Part shown: positions 8,275 through 16,826 of the stretch, one piece after another
Numbering within the stretch: the stretch's first letter is position 1
Layout of the letters: each line of letters starts with the position of its first letter
Source: Flavobacteriales bacterium
GTDB lineage: Bacteria; Bacteroidota; Bacteroidia; Flavobacteriales_F; PHOS-HE28
Assembly (NCBI GenBank): GCA_016788485.1
Contig: JAEUSV010000031.1
Span: forward strand, 20,891-84,890
Reading direction: 5' to 3'
DNA: 64,000 bases
The notes under the pieces: generated by a model
What the model saw: only the letters and a program-made list of their open reading frames with translations
Told to the model about the DNA's origin: nothing
Databases searched by the model: none
Position numbers and translations under genes: made by a program

Positions 8275-9186
8275 CTACAGCACCACGATGCGCTCCTGCC
8301 CGAGCAGGACCCCGTGGACATCGGTAAGCAGCACCACGTAAGGTCCGGGTGCGAGCCCGGTGAGCGGCAGCTCGATGCGCTCGTTGCCTGAGGCCGTGGC
8401 ACGCGCATGGTCCACCAACGAGCCGCGGGCGTCCACCAGCATTACGTGCACCTGTTCCGGCCCGCCGATCAACCGCATGGAGATCCGGTCCTGGGCCGGC
8501 ACCGGGTAGAACGCGACCTGCATGGGTCCGCCGGCCGGGGACAGGCCCACGGAGAGCGGACGCAGCAACCCCACCGCAGGTCGCTTCATCGAGTTGCCCC
8601 AGTATGTGGAGCTTCCCCAGCTCACAAGGCCCGGGTCCATGAGCGAATCCTGATAGGCGTAGGTGGTGGGCGTGCAGTTGTAGGTGTAGGTGCTGTCCAT
8701 CACCAACCTTGGGCTGATGCCCGGTCCGCCATTGCGGGTGACCTGGAAGTCGAGGGCAAGGCTGAATGAACCACCGGACCAGCAGAACGATCCGGGTATG
8801 ACGGGAATGACAAGCGGGCCGGTCTGCAGGTGTACACCGGTGGTGTCGCCAAGGGTAACAAGACCCACGCTGATCGGAACGCTTGCGCACTGCTGGATCA
8901 CATTCCCCAAGCTCAGCTCGATATCGACCGTGGTTCCTGGGGGATCGGTGTCCAGCACGTCGACCAGGACCCCGATCACGTCGCAAGCAAGCAGGCCAGG
9001 GAACTGTGAAAGCTCGGTCGCGCTGAACAAGTAGGAGGTCCGTGCGGTGGCTGCGATGCCGGTGGGGAAAGGGGTCTCCAATGGGCCACTGCTCACGCTG
9101 TTCGGCTGGTTGATGTGCAAGGTGTCGAACTGCGCCTGGGTGTTCATGGCGCACAGAAGCAGCAAGAGGCAGGCGGTTTCCTTCAT
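8275..9186 (-). CDS. T9SS type A cargo protein of unknown function
   Basis: 303 residues with a signal peptide (MKETACLLLLLCAMNTQAQ). A central domain rich in Ser/Thr/Gly and beta-strand-like sequence carries three Cys, including NVIQQCASVP and GSFCWSGGSF. A C-terminal sorting domain of about 80 residues opens with MQVAFYPVPAQDRISMRL and ends LLGQERIVVL, the type A pattern (YPxP start, short beta strands, basic end). The protein should be exported by Sec, cross the outer membrane by T9SS and be anchored or released. No enzymatic motif is seen. Confidence 0.82.
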   Translation of the reverse strand: MKETACLLLLLCAMNTQAQFDTLHINQPNSVSSGPLETPFPTGIAATARTSYLFSATELSQFPGLLACDVIGVLVDVLDTDPPGTTVDIELSLGNVIQQCASVPISVGLVTLGDTTGVHLQTGPLVIPVIPGSFCWSGGSFSLALDFQVTRNGGPGISPRLVMDSTYTYNCTPTTYAYQDSLMDPGLVSWGSSTYWGNSMKRPAVGLLRPLSVGLSPAGGPMQVAFYPVPAQDRISMRLIGGPEQVHVMLVDARGSLVDHARATASGNERIELPLTGLAPGPYVVLLTDVHGVLLGQERIVVL

Positions 9187-9301
9187 GGTGCGTATGGCTC
9201 CAAGAGTGCGGGTCGTTGAACAGACGCCGTCGAACGATCAGGGTTGCCAGGGCGTTCACCGATCGGTCCGCCTGCCTCACCGATCCAAAGGAAGCCTCCG
9301 T

Positions 9302-9317
9302 CTGATCGGTCGAACAT
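9302..9317 (+). promoter_or_regulatory. Repeated 16-bp upstream motif, copy 1
   Basis: CTGATCGGTCGAACAT, found again exactly at 36151-36166. The core GATCGGTCGA also lies at 34125-34134. A related GATCGGTCCG sits just upstream at 9261-9270. It lies 38 bases before the ATG of the exported protein at 9356. Possible regulator or sigma-factor site; inference only. Confidence 0.35.
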
Positions 9318-9355
9318 GCGCGGCCACTGCCCGTAACCACCGGAAAACAACACCG

Positions 9356-9862
9356 ATGCAGACCCGTAAGCCTGCCCGCACCCTGGCCGCCCTCGCCGCC
9401 GCCGCGCTCCTGGCGCATGCTCCCGCCCTGGCCGATGCGCCCCCCCGCAACCTCGACGAGGTCACCCTCGTGGGCTGGCTGCATGTGGTGGACTACGACT
9501 TCGCCCTCACCACCGTGGAGGCCGAGGTGAACGGCACGGTGCTGGTGGCGCCGGTCTCCCGCACGGGCCGCTTCACGCTCGCTCTGCCCGTGAACACCGA
9601 GGCCGTGATCCGCTTCGATCACCCGGGCCACGTGGCCAAAGAGGTGAAGGTGGACACGCATTTCGCCCAGGACGGGGAGGTGGGCCAGCATCCGCGCACG
9701 ATCCACATGGCCGTGGTGCTCGAGCAGGAGCGCCACATGGCGGGGTACACCTACGCCGGTCCGGTGGGTAGTATCGGCTTCGACAAGGGCGGTGGATGTG
9801 TGGTCGTGGAGAAGACGAAGAAGATGGTGCCTGCGCGCCGCGGCAAGGCGATCGAGTTCTGA
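9356..9862 (+). CDS. Exported hypothetical protein
   Basis: 168 residues. The signal peptide ends near AHAPALADA. The mature part (EVTLVGWLHVVDYDFALTTVEAEVNGTVLVAPVSRTGRF) has a carboxypeptidase-regulatory-like or transthyretin-like beta pattern. RFDHPGHVAKEVKVDTHF follows, as in proteins where a small beta domain precedes an outer-membrane partner. The basic C-terminus (EKTKKMVPARRGKAIEF) is not a sorting domain. The frame runs far upstream, but the ATG at 9356 opens the signal peptide. A perfect hairpin follows the stop. Function unknown. Confidence 0.65.
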   Translation: MQTRKPARTLAALAAAALLAHAPALADAPPRNLDEVTLVGWLHVVDYDFALTTVEAEVNGTVLVAPVSRTGRFTLALPVNTEAVIRFDHPGHVAKEVKVDTHFAQDGEVGQHPRTIHMAVVLEQERHMAGYTYAGPVGSIGFDKGGGCVVVEKTKKMVPARRGKAIEF

Positions 9863-9882
9863 GCTGAACATCGTCAACCACG

Positions 9883-9909
9883 GAACCCCTTGGAAGCCCC
9901 AAGGGGTTC
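9883..9909 (+). terminator. Hairpin terminator
   Basis: A perfect 11-bp inverted repeat (GAACCCCTTGG and its complement) with a 5-base loop, starting 20 bases after the stop of the exported protein. It ends in a short T-containing tail rather than a long T run. Confidence 0.75.
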
Positions 9910-10015
9910 TGTGCGTTCGGGCATCACCTGCTGAATGTCATTGCTATTTCGTGGGGAATTCTTAAATCTTGAACGATATAAACCCGTCGTTCGTCGACAC
10001 AATCTCCCAGCGAAC

Positions 10016-10786
10016 ATGAAACATCAACTCGTTGCTGTGCTGCTCCTGGCAAGCGCATGCTCCTTGCAGGCCCAGGAGGCGGCCCCCGTGGCCGATGCGT
10101 TGTTCAGCCCCAAGCGCATCGTGAAGACCAACCTGGTCTCGTACGGTGTGCTTTCGATCAACGCGAACTATGAGCAGAAGGTGGGCACACGCACGAGCGT
10201 TGGCCTGCTCACCGGTTTCAAGGTCCCGAGCGTGATCCACGTGGAAGCCATCGGCGAGCTTGATGGGGTGAACCAGACCTACACCGGGGACGTGACGCCG
10301 GAGGGCTTCTACACGAACCCCTACTTCCGGTTCTACACGGGCAAGGCCATGACCGGCTTCTACTTGGAAGGCTTCCTGCGTTACTACAACTTCACCTACC
10401 TGGTGCCCTACGACTACACCAAGGACGGCCGGGTGATCCGGGCCAACCTGGACGGCACGGCCGATGGCTTCGGCGGTGGCATGGGGCTTGGCGTGCAGCT
10501 GTCGCTGGCGAAGCACTTCTACCTCGACTTCAACGGGGGGCTCGGCGTGGCGAACGGCAGCGCCCACGTGGAGACCAACGACCCGAACCTCGACGCCGAG
10601 GACTACCAGACGATCAAGACCAACATCGAGAACTCGGCCGATGATGCCGACATCCGCATCATGGTGCTCGACCGCACGATCAACACCCTGGAGGCCGGTG
10701 CGAACGAGACCTCGGCCTGGGCGGACATCGAGAACGAGCTGTTCCCGATCATCCGGCTGGGGATCTCGGTCGGCTACGCGTTCTGA
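10016..10786 (+). CDS. Outer-membrane beta-barrel protein
   Basis: 256 residues with a signal peptide (MKHQLVAVLLLASACSLQAQE). Repeated amphipathic strands ending in aromatic residues follow (TNPYFRFYTGKAMTGFYLEGFLRYYNFTYL, LAKHFYLDFNGGLG). The final strand ISVGYAF ends in Phe, the BAM-recognised C-terminus of outer-membrane barrels. An 81-bp upstream extension in the frame covers the AT-rich promoter area, so the ATG at 10016 is used. The size suggests an 8-12-strand barrel. An acidic loop region (NDPNLDAEDYQTIKTNIENSA) precedes the final strands. The specific role is unknown. Confidence 0.8.
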   Translation: MKHQLVAVLLLASACSLQAQEAAPVADALFSPKRIVKTNLVSYGVLSINANYEQKVGTRTSVGLLTGFKVPSVIHVEAIGELDGVNQTYTGDVTPEGFYTNPYFRFYTGKAMTGFYLEGFLRYYNFTYLVPYDYTKDGRVIRANLDGTADGFGGGMGLGVQLSLAKHFYLDFNGGLGVANGSAHVETNDPNLDAEDYQTIKTNIENSADDADIRIMVLDRTINTLEAGANETSAWADIENELFPIIRLGISVGYAF

Positions 10787-10844
10787 CCTTCAGCGGTTGA
10801 CCGCGCTCATGGCCCGGGGGATGGCACTTCGCCACCTTCGGGCC

Positions 10845-11183
10845 ATGTCCGTTCAAGGGCGGCTGGTGCTGATCAAGGTGGTGCACACCGTGATCTGGGT
10901 GGTGCTCAGCGCGGTCATCTACTACCTGCTCTACGCCGTCACCGTCGACCGCATCGACCGCTGGTTCTGGTGGGGGCCGGGCCTCGTCGGGCTCGAGGTC
11001 GCCACCCTGCTCGTATTCCGCATGAGCTGCCCGCTCACCGTGGTGGCCCGCCGTTACTCCGGATCCCAACGCGCCAACTTCGACATCTACCTGCCCGAGT
11101 GGCTCGCCCGCCATAACAAGACCATCTACTCGGTGATCATGGGCGTGGTGCTGGCGGGCCTGGTGTGGCGGTTGGTGGGGTAG
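10845..11183 (+). CDS. Small integral membrane protein, DUF2784-like
   Basis: 112 residues with three or four hydrophobic segments (VVHTVIWVVLSAVIYYLLYAV, WWGPGLVGLEVATLLVF, and IYSVIMGVVLAGLVWRLVG at the end). The central motif CPLTVVARRYS recalls the CPLTxxE/R motif of DUF2784 membrane proteins, so I suggest that relationship with modest confidence. Three in-frame ATGs lie within 36 bp; MSVQGRL at 10845 starts closest to the first helix. A bidirectional hairpin separates it from the convergent ftsK. Confidence 0.6.
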   Translation: MSVQGRLVLIKVVHTVIWVVLSAVIYYLLYAVTVDRIDRWFWWGPGLVGLEVATLLVFRMSCPLTVVARRYSGSQRANFDIYLPEWLARHNKTIYSVIMGVVLAGLVWRLVG

Positions 11184-11200
11184 GGGAGGTGCTCTAACAA

Positions 11201-11230
11201 CGAAGGCCTCCGGTGTTCCGAAGGCCTTCG
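11201..11230. terminator. Bidirectional hairpin between convergent genes
   Basis: A 9-bp stem (CGAAGGCCT with AGGCCTTCG), one mismatch, then a 3-bp stem around TGTT. It lies between the stops at 11183 (+) and 11250 (-) and can serve both genes. It shares CCGGTGTTCCGA with the lolA terminator. Confidence 0.65.
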
Positions 11231-11249
11231 CTCAGTGTGTTCGTACCGG

Positions 11250-13859
11250 TCAGAAGCCCCCCACCCCCGGCCCCGCGGCCACACCCGTGTTGAGGTGCGC
11301 GGCCAGGGCGGCCTCGTTGGGGATCATCACGCGGCGGGCCTTGCTGCCCTCGAAGGGTCCCAGTACACCCGCGGCCTCCAGTTGGTCCACGATGCGACCG
11401 GCGCGGTTGTAGCCGAGCTTCAGCTTGCGCTGGATGAGCGAGGTGGAGCCCTGCTGCGTCTGCACCACCAGGCGCGCCGCCTCCTCGAACATGCTGTCGC
11501 GCTCGCCGTCCTCCAGCTCCACGCCGCCCTCGCCCTCTTCGGTGGGCACCTCGGGCAGCAGCAGGGCATCGGGGTAGCCGCGCTGCTCGCCGATGAACTC
11601 GGTGATCTTCTCCACCTCGGGCGTGTCCACGAAGGCGCACTGGATGCGGATGAGGTCGTTGCCGGTGCTCAGCAGCATGTCACCACGGCCGATGAGCTGC
11701 TCGGCGCCGCCGCTGTCGAGGATCGTGCGGCTGTCCACCTTGCTGGTCACCCGGAAGGCGATGCGCGCGGGGAAGTTGGCCTTGATCGTACCGGTGATGA
11801 TGTTGACGCTCGGGCGCTGCGTGGCGATGATCAGGTGGATGCCGATGGCGCGCGCCAGCTGGGCCAGGCGGGCGATCGGGGTCTCCACCTCGCGGCCCGC
11901 CGTCATGATCAGGTCGGCGAACTCGTCCACCACCAGCACGATGTAGGGGAGGTAGCGGTGGCCCTTCTCGGGGCTCAGGCGGCGGCTGATGAACTTGGCG
12001 TTGTACTCTTTGATGTTGCGCACCTGCGCGTCCTTGAGCAGCTCGTAGCGCTCGTCCATCTCGATGCACAGGCTGTTCAGCGTGGCCACCACCTTCTTGG
12101 TGTCGGTGATGATGGCCTCGCCCTCGCCGGGCAGCTTCGCCAGGAAGTGCCGCTCGATCTTGTTGAAGAGCGTCAATTCCACCTTCTTCGGGTCCACCAG
12201 CACGAACTTGATCTGGCTGGGGTGCTTCTTGTAGAGCAGCGACACGAGGATGGCGTTCAAGCCCACCGACTTGCCCTGGCCCGTGGCACCGGCCATCAGC
12301 AAGTGCGGCATCTTGGCCAGGTCGGTGACGAAGGTCTCGTTGCTGATGGTCTTGCCCAGCACGATGGGCAGGTCGGCCGGGCTGTTCTGGAACTTCTCGC
12401 TGGCCACCACGGCTCGCATGCCCACCACCTGGGGCTTGCTGTTGGGCACCTCGATGCCGATGGTGCCCTTGCCGGGGATCGGCGCGATGATGCGGATGCC
12501 CAGCGCGGCGAGGCTCAGCGCGATGTCGTCCTCGAGGTTCTTGATCTTGCTGATGCGCACCCCGGCCTGCGGGATGATCTCGTACAGCGTGACGGTGGGA
12601 CCGATCGTCGCCTTGATCTTGTCGATGCCGATGTTGTAGTGGCCGAGCGTTTCGACGATGCGGTCCTTGTTGGCCTCGAGCTCCTCCTTGGTCACCGTGA
12701 TCTCGCCGGTGCCATGGTCCACCAGCAGGTCCAGGGGGGGGAGCTCGTAGCTGCTGAGGTCGAGCTTGGGGTCGTACTCGCCGAACTCCTGCAGCTTGGC
12801 CTCGATCTGGTCCTCGGTGAGCATCTTGTCCTCCGCGGCGGCCACCACGCTCATGCCGTCGACGGCGATGGGCACGGCAGGCATGATGGGGTCCACCACG
12901 GCCTCCACCGGTTGCAACCCTTCGATCTCGAGCGCGGTGCCCTCTTCCTCCTCGGCCACTTCCTCCTCCTCGCTCTCTTCAAGCTCCAGTTCGACGGCTT
13001 CGCTCGCCTCTTCCTCCTCTTCGAGCTCCTCCGCACCGAGCCCCATCACCAGGTCCTCGGGCTCGTGTTCGGCCACGAAGGGCGGTTCCTCTTCCACGGG
13101 CACCACGGGCAGCGGTTGATCGGTGCGCAGGCGGTTGCCGGCGGCGGTGGCGGGCTCTGCGGTCTCCACCTCGTCCACCACCGCGGCCTTGCGCTCGAAC
13201 AGGGCGCTCATCCAGCCGAACGAGGGGTTGAAGGTGACCACGGCGAAGGCGCCGGCGGCGAAGAGGATCAGGGCGCCGGTGCCGAAGGTGCCGAGCATGG
13301 CCCCCAGGTGCGCGGTGATGGTGTAGCCGATGCCGCCGCCCAGGAACATGTACGGGGTCTTGGCGAAAAAGAAGCCGAGCAGCGTGGGCACCCAGAAGAG
13401 GGCCATGGCGCTCCAGCCCAAGGTGCGGCGGGCGGGCAGCAGCCAGGTGCCGAGCAGCACGCGCACGCCGGCCAGGAAGCTCCACAGCACGAACACGAAG
13501 GCGGCCACGCCGAACCATTGGTGGATGAACTGGTGGCTCACCAACGCGCCCACCTTGCCCAGCCAGTTCTCCACGTGGATGCTGGCGTCGAACAGGGCGC
13601 TCAGCGGGCGGCTCGTGATGTCCTGGTCGATGCGCCAGGTGAACAGGTAGCTGGTGAAGGCGACCAGCAGGAAGGCGCTGGCCAGCACCAGGAAGAGGCC
13701 GCCTACCTTGTGCGTGCGCTCGTCGGCCACGAAGGCCTTGAAACGGGCCCAGCGGCCGTCGCCGGTTTCCTTCTTGCGGGACTTGCGTTCACGCTTGGGG
13801 GCCGCCTGTTCCTCGGCGGGAGCCTCCTCACGGATCCGGTTCTTGCGTTCGCTGGCCAC
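11250..13859 (-). CDS. ftsK: DNA translocase FtsK/SpoIIIE
   Basis: 869 residues. Four membrane helices span roughly residues 40-200, an acidic Glu-rich linker about 250-350, and the motor domain follows. Walker A is GATGQGKS (524-531). Walker B is VLVVDEFADL. Downstream are ATQRPSVNIITGTIKANFPARIAF and the C-terminal winged-helix gamma domain (SLIQRKLKLGYNRAGRIVDQLEAAG) that reads chromosome polarity sequences. FtsK pumps DNA at the division septum and activates dimer resolution. The frame opens at TTG upstream, but a perfect -7 element (13916-13923) overlaps that leader, so the GTG at 13859 (VASERKNRI) is preferred. The linker is short compared with E. coli FtsK, as usual in Bacteroidota. 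Confidence 0.95.
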   Translation of the reverse strand: MASERKNRIREEAPAEEQAAPKRERKSRKKETGDGRWARFKAFVADERTHKVGGLFLVLASAFLLVAFTSYLFTWRIDQDITSRPLSALFDASIHVENWLGKVGALVSHQFIHQWFGVAAFVFVLWSFLAGVRVLLGTWLLPARRTLGWSAMALFWVPTLLGFFFAKTPYMFLGGGIGYTITAHLGAMLGTFGTGALILFAAGAFAVVTFNPSFGWMSALFERKAAVVDEVETAEPATAAGNRLRTDQPLPVVPVEEEPPFVAEHEPEDLVMGLGAEELEEEEEASEAVELELEESEEEEVAEEEEGTALEIEGLQPVEAVVDPIMPAVPIAVDGMSVVAAAEDKMLTEDQIEAKLQEFGEYDPKLDLSSYELPPLDLLVDHGTGEITVTKEELEANKDRIVETLGHYNIGIDKIKATIGPTVTLYEIIPQAGVRISKIKNLEDDIALSLAALGIRIIAPIPGKGTIGIEVPNSKPQVVGMRAVVASEKFQNSPADLPIVLGKTISNETFVTDLAKMPHLLMAGATGQGKSVGLNAILVSLLYKKHPSQIKFVLVDPKKVELTLFNKIERHFLAKLPGEGEAIITDTKKVVATLNSLCIEMDERYELLKDAQVRNIKEYNAKFISRRLSPEKGHRYLPYIVLVVDEFADLIMTAGREVETPIARLAQLARAIGIHLIIATQRPSVNIITGTIKANFPARIAFRVTSKVDSRTILDSGGAEQLIGRGDMLLSTGNDLIRIQCAFVDTPEVEKITEFIGEQRGYPDALLLPEVPTEEGEGGVELEDGERDSMFEEAARLVVQTQQGSTSLIQRKLKLGYNRAGRIVDQLEAAGVLGPFEGSKARRVMIPNEAALAAHLNTGVAAGPGVGGF

Positions 13860-13915
13860 GGGGGTGTGAATGGGCGCGCACGCACGGAAAGCCCGTACGC
13901 GCGCGGGGTTGCGAC

Positions 13916-13923
13916 CAAAAGTA
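13916..13923 (-). promoter_or_regulatory. -7 promoter element of ftsK
   Basis: TACTTTTG on the minus strand, a full TAnnTTTG match, 56 nt upstream of the GTG start. It argues against any ftsK start upstream of it. Confidence 0.5.
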
Positions 13924-13927
13924 TCCG

Positions 13928-13956
13928 GGCGCCCAGGGAGCAACGTCCCGGGCGCC
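13928..13956 (-). terminator. Hairpin between lipoprotein gene and ftsK
   Basis: A 7-bp GC stem (GGCGCCC/GGGCGCC), a one-base bulge and a further 4-bp stem around a 6-base loop. It lies 36 bases past the lipoprotein stop at 13992 and just before the ftsK -7 element, so it plausibly ends the lipoprotein transcript. Confidence 0.55.
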
Positions 13957-13991
13957 AGGCCTATTATCAACGGCGGTGTGTGGGGAAGGGC

Positions 13992-14702
13992 CTAGAGGCT
14001 GAAGGTGCCAAGCACCTCCTCCAGTTCGGCGTAAAGCACCTCGGGCGATACCTGTTGGTACTCGCTCTTGGAGGTGAAGCGCTCAGGGTCCACGGGGCCC
14101 GGGGTCACCGAGGTGGCGTCGAGGCGCATGCGCATGCCGTGCTGCACCATCTCGTAGCGCAGCAGCACGCCGGGCACCTCACTGTACGGACCGAACCAGT
14201 TCGGGTCCTTCATCTCGATGCGGTCGGTGTACCAGAGCTCGGCCTCGGGCTGCGCCAGACCGGGGTACACGGCCACGGCCTTGCGGCAGGGATAGCCCGC
14301 GATGGTGTCCACCTGGTCGGTGTACAGGATCGTGAGCGGCTCGCTCTGGGCGTTGAACTGGTGCAGGTCGCGGGGGTGCAGGTTCGACACGAGCTTCTTG
14401 CTCATCACGCTCAGGTGATAGTCGACCTGCCGGGCCTCGGCATTGGCCATCATGTGCGTCTTGAACACGCCCATGCCGGCGCTCAGCTCGGCCACCTGTT
14501 TCTCCGGGGTGAAGGCCAGGGTTGTCTTCTCGGGCAACATGTTGGCCATCAGGCCATTGGGGTCGTATTCCGGGAAGCTCAACGCATACTCGATCACGCC
14601 CTCCTTCACCTTGCGCTGCAGTAGGTCGTGGCCGCAGCCGCCGAACAGCAGGGCGCCGGCGATGAACAAGGCGGTACCGGTGGTTCGTCGAAGGATGTCC
14701 AT
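13992..14702 (-). CDS. Putative lipoprotein, GLPGLI/DUF4412-like
   Basis: 236 residues with the lipobox LLFGGC (lipidated Cys23). The mature part is beta-rich and contains DTIAGYPCRKAVAVYP followed by ELWYTDRI. That order (a cysteine-bearing GYPC motif, then a W-Y-T strand) is typical of GLPGLI and DUF4412-type periplasmic proteins of Bacteroidota, which share a LolA-like fold. The frame extends upstream by about 450 bp, but the ATG at 14702 directly precedes the signal sequence. No partner gene is close, and a hairpin separates it from ftsK. Function unknown. Confidence 0.7.
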   Translation of the reverse strand: MDILRRTTGTALFIAGALLFGGCGHDLLQRKVKEGVIEYALSFPEYDPNGLMANMLPEKTTLAFTPEKQVAELSAGMGVFKTHMMANAEARQVDYHLSVMSKKLVSNLHPRDLHQFNAQSEPLTILYTDQVDTIAGYPCRKAVAVYPGLAQPEAELWYTDRIEMKDPNWFGPYSEVPGVLLRYEMVQHGMRMRLDATSVTPGPVDPERFTSKSEYQQVSPEVLYAELEEVLGTFSL

Positions 14703-14828
14703 GGTCCTGTCGGATTGAAAAGTGCTTCTGTCTACGGGATAATGGGCGGAAAGGTTGCCCCATGGCCTTCCACACGGGGCCGTTGAAGGCTCGGGAGCCC
14801 CCTGCTGACGGGCGCTTCGGGGCCGGTC

Positions 14829-14836
14829 TACCTTTG
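14829..14836 (+). promoter_or_regulatory. -7 promoter element of the arginase gene
   Basis: TACCTTTG, a full TAnnTTTG match. The ATG at 14861 begins 24 bases downstream, giving a short normal leader. Confidence 0.55.
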
Positions 14837-14860
14837 GGAGCCCCTTGAACGGGCGTGTGC

Positions 14861-15799
14861 ATGGAAGTACGATTGATCGAGGCCGCCTCCGAAATCGGGG
14901 CCGGCAAGCGGGGAGCGAGCATGGGCATGGCTGCGCTGCGCGTGGCCGCATGGAAGCTGGGCAGCGAGCTCTTCGGCCATGCCGAGGAGAGCATCCTGCG
15001 CGACGAGAACGATGTGCTCTACGAGGACGACAAGACCCCCAACGCCCACCACATCGACGGCCTGATCCGCTTTGAATCGGACCTCGCGTACGAGGTGTAC
15101 AAGTTCCTCCGCCACAACATCTTCCCGGTCGTGGTCGGCGGTGATCATTCGATCGCAATCGGCTCGGTGAGCGGCACCAAGATGGCCTACCCCGACCAGC
15201 GCCTGGGCGTGGTGTGGATCGATGCCCATGCCGACCTCCACACGCCGTGGACCACCCCCAGCGGCAACGTGCACGGCATGCCCCTGGCCCTGCTCATGAA
15301 CATAGAGAAGCGTGGCAAGAACCGCCCGCGCGTGTTCACCATGGACACTTGGGACCGCCTGCGGAAGATCGGGGTGAACGGCCCCAAGCTGAAGCCGAGC
15401 GACCTGGTCTTCATCGGCCTGCGCGACTATGAGCCCGAGGAGGCGGCGATCATCCAGGAGCATGGCATCAAGGTGATCACGGTGCAGGAGGTGCGCGAGC
15501 GCGGAGTGGAGGCCATCCTGCGCGAGACCCAGGCCCACCTGGCCGCATGCGACAAGGTGCACGTGAGCTTCGATGTGGACAGCCTGGACCCCAGCATCTC
15601 GGTGGGCACGGGCACGCCGGTGCCCAATGGGCTCTTCCTCGACGAGGCGCGCGGCCTGCTCGCCGGGCTCTGTGCCGATCCGAAGACCGCCACGCTCGAT
15701 GTGGTGGAGATCAACCCCGCGCTCGACAGCAACAACGCCATGGCCGAGAAGGTGCTCACCGTGCTTGAGCCGCTGTACGACATCCTGCGGGCCCGCTGA
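14861..15799 (+). CDS. rocF: Arginase family ureohydrolase
   Basis: 312 residues. All metal-binding motifs of the binuclear manganese ureohydrolases are present: GGDHS (93-97), DAHAD (121-125) and SFDVDSLDP (236-244), giving His96, Asp121, His123, Asp125, Asp238 and Asp240. Arginase hydrolyses arginine to ornithine and urea. The next gene encodes a CtlX-type hydrolase and then argS, which supports an arginine/citrulline role over agmatinase or formimidoylglutamase. A GTG six bases upstream is in frame, but the ATG at 14861 starts the conserved sequence. The CtlX gene follows after 11 bp, so the two are probably cotranscribed. Confidence 0.88.
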   Translation: MEVRLIEAASEIGAGKRGASMGMAALRVAAWKLGSELFGHAEESILRDENDVLYEDDKTPNAHHIDGLIRFESDLAYEVYKFLRHNIFPVVVGGDHSIAIGSVSGTKMAYPDQRLGVVWIDAHADLHTPWTTPSGNVHGMPLALLMNIEKRGKNRPRVFTMDTWDRLRKIGVNGPKLKPSDLVFIGLRDYEPEEAAIIQEHGIKVITVQEVRERGVEAILRETQAHLAACDKVHVSFDVDSLDPSISVGTGTPVPNGLFLDEARGLLAGLCADPKTATLDVVEINPALDSNNAMAEKVLTVLEPLYDILRAR

Positions 15800-15810
15800 T
15801 CGCCGCCCCG

Positions 15811-16743
15811 ATGGAACAGCTGGCCTCCCGCGTCATCCTCATCCGCCCCACGGGCTTCGGCTTCGACCCGGAGACAGCGGTGAGCAATGCGTTCCAGCAG
15901 CTGGTCGATGATCCCGACATCCGGCGGCAGGCCGCGGAGGAGTTCGATGCGCTGCTGCAGGCCCTCGACCGCTGCGGCATCGGTACCACGGCGCTCGATC
16001 CGGTGGACGCCTCCGCACCGAACGCCGTGTTCCCCAACAACTGGTTCAGCACGCACGGCGATGGCACCGTGGTGCTCTATCCCATGTGCACACCGAGCCG
16101 CCGCAAGGAACGCGACCGGGCCTTCGACGAGACCCTGGAGCGCGAGGGCTTCCATGTGAAACGGCTGGTGGACCTGAGCGCCCTGGAGCAGGCCGACCGC
16201 TTCCTGGAGGGCACCGGCAGCCTTGTGCTCGATCGGGTGCGCACCACGGCCTACGCCGCGCTTTCACCGCGCACCAGCGAACGGGCGCTCAACGCCTGGT
16301 GCGGAGTGATGGACGGTCATCAGGTGCCCTTCCTCGCCACCATGGACGGCACCCTCGGCGGTCAGCCCGTCTACCACACCAACGTGGTGATGAGCATCGG
16401 CGAGGGCTTCGCGGTGGTGTGCCTCGATGCGCTGCCCTACCCGGTGGACCGTGAGGATGTGCAGGCCGAGCTGGAGCGGTCCGGCAAGCGGATCATCCCC
16501 ATCACCCTGGAGCAGATGCACCGTTACGTGGGCAACATGCTCCAGCTGCAGGCGCAAGCAGGCGGTGCCCGCTTCATCCTGCTCTCCGAGAGCGCCTTCA
16601 CCGCGCTGCGTCCCGACCAGCGTCAGGCGCTGGAGCGCGAGGGGCAGCTCGTTCCCGTGCCGATCCCCACGATCGAAACGGTGGGCGGGGGCAGTGTGCG
16701 CTGCATGCTGGCCGAGAATTTTCTTCATCCCACGGGCGCCTAG
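15811..16743 (+). CDS. ctlX: CtlX-type citrulline/amidino hydrolase
   Basis: 310 residues of the amidinotransferase/dimethylargininase superfamily. Visible: VILIRPTGFGFDPETAVSNAF near the N-terminus, APNAVFPNNWFSTH (the PNNWFS signature, 75-80), EGTGSLVLDR, YHTNVVMSIGEGFAVV (catalytic His region) and GGGSVRCMLAE with the nucleophile candidate Cys298. In Bacteroidota this subgroup is called citrulline utilisation hydrolase CtlX and commonly sits beside arginase. It would act on the ureido or guanidino group of citrulline or arginine. It starts 11 bp after the arginase stop. Confidence 0.88.
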   Translation: MEQLASRVILIRPTGFGFDPETAVSNAFQQLVDDPDIRRQAAEEFDALLQALDRCGIGTTALDPVDASAPNAVFPNNWFSTHGDGTVVLYPMCTPSRRKERDRAFDETLEREGFHVKRLVDLSALEQADRFLEGTGSLVLDRVRTTAYAALSPRTSERALNAWCGVMDGHQVPFLATMDGTLGGQPVYHTNVVMSIGEGFAVVCLDALPYPVDREDVQAELERSGKRIIPITLEQMHRYVGNMLQLQAQAGGARFILLSESAFTALRPDQRQALEREGQLVPVPIPTIETVGGGSVRCMLAENFLHPTGA

Positions 16744-16813
16744 GTCGGAAGCGCGATCAGCGGGCGCCGAAGCATGGATCTCGATCAGCCCTTTGCCGGA
16801 TCGGTGCGAAGGC

Positions 16814-16821
16814 GACCTTTG
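16814..16821 (+). promoter_or_regulatory. Possible -7 element of argS
   Basis: GACCTTTG, one mismatch from TAnnTTTG, with only five bases before the first ATG of argS. Confidence 0.4.
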
Positions 16822-16826
16822 CGGTC

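Noticed and set aside
11235..14624. A 1129-codon open frame antisense to ftsK
   Set aside because: It mirrors ftsK codons on the other strand, has His/Val/Leu/Gly-biased composition without domains, and is a by-product of GC-rich codon use.
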